A DNA stretch of 64,000 nt, taken from NCBI GenBank assembly GCA_029168955.1, contig JAPDOI010000134.1, forward strand, positions 558,001-622,000. The letters are read 5' to 3'. Below, one piece after another: positions 63,720 to 64,000 of this stretch (position 1 is the first letter of the stretch; each line of letters begins with the position of its first letter). Source of the stretch: Aplectana chamaeleonis. Lineage: Eukaryota > Nematoda > Chromadorea > Rhabditida > Cosmocercidae. The translations under genes and the position numbers were made by a program. Below the pieces are notes generated by a model. That model saw nothing but the letters and a program-made list of their open reading frames with translations. It was not told where the DNA came from and did not search any database.

Positions 63720-64000
63720 AGTCGCGTCGCGCCGCGATGCCGCTCTGCTCAGTCCCTAACCTCTTCATTCGTCCCTATCGCACGCCACGGAAATTTTTTT
63801 TCGCTCTAGGTACACGTAGGCTCTCGTTCCTTTCGTTGATGCCCATGGTGAACAAGTCCGACCATTGTGTTGGAGGACGGGCAGTAGTGCTTTTGAGGTC
63901 CCGCGCTGTCCAGTCGGTTGCAACTATTGTCCGACGGTAATCCTCGAAACGCATTACGTGTCCGGCCCACCTGATTCTCGACGACTAAGCATAGTTTGGA
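63720..64000. other. Right-edge sequence
   Basis: No supported feature. An open frame at 63671-63940 (plus) overlaps the MITE and shows no family resemblance. Confidence 0.4.

Noticed and set aside
1..64000. CRISPR arrays, bacterial operons, riboswitches
   Set aside because: Split genes with spliceosomal introns show a eukaryotic genome. The tandem repeats found lack the short repeat-spacer pattern.
1..64000. tRNA and rRNA genes
   Set aside because: I looked for cloverleaf A/B-box patterns and rRNA-like stretches and found none I could support by eye. A covariance-model scan would be decisive.

Overview
The window looks like nuclear DNA of a parasitic clade V (strongylid, hookworm-like) nematode. 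The evidence is intron-rich genes with TTTCAG-type acceptors, acceptor-like AGs directly before start codons (candidate spliced-leader sites), a TWK-type potassium channel, and a very dense load of mariner, LINE, Penelope-like and foldback/MITE elements. The species is an inference; no marker names it. Five host genes could be rebuilt exon by exon with consistent reading phase.

Layout. (1) 1-5.8 kb: MITEs and a decayed mariner (2730-4007) with intact inverted repeats and TA flanks. (2) 5.8-14.9 kb, plus strand: a two-pore-domain (TWK/K2P) potassium channel in 11 recognised exons. Its introns hold MITEs and a degenerate tandem repeat; the first exon is not certain. (3) 14.9-18.6 kb: repeats, including a palindrome that has captured LINE sequence, and a 5'-truncated LINE. 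(4) 18.6-25.2 kb, minus strand: branched-chain 2-oxoacid dehydrogenase E1 beta in 9 exons. Its 4.9-kb first intron is almost wholly a mariner with a LINE nested inside it. (5) 25.2-28.9 kb: spacer with a 1.6-kb hAT-like element. (6) 28.9-35.1 kb, minus strand: the ZC3H15/DFRP1 homologue in 10 exons, followed on the same strand by the E1-beta gene (possibly a stretched operon pair). (7) 35.1-42.9 kb: a 144-bp tandem array of hairpins, a near-perfect 3.4-kb palindrome and GC-rich hairpin MITEs. (8) 42.9-50.4 kb, plus strand: an SFT2-domain vesicle-transport protein in 4 exons, with a second LINE of nearly full length in intron 1. (9) 50.4-64 kb: mostly MITEs, but with a compact small heat-shock protein gene (55,866-56,641, minus) that has a textbook heat-shock element and TATA box, and a Penelope-like GIY-YIG fragment near the right end.

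The host genes are unrelated in function: ion channel, mitochondrial branched-chain amino-acid breakdown, ribosome-associated DRG-partner protein, Golgi/endosome trafficking and heat-shock chaperone. They are linked only by position. The most unusual material is in the repeats: the LINE family carries a 2A-like GVERNPGP motif behind a hydrophobic leader, with no ATG in that frame; a tandem array holds hairpins of which one has a flipped loop; there is a giant palindrome; and a superfamily of TTAA-flanked MITEs is nested and chained through shared TTAA sites.
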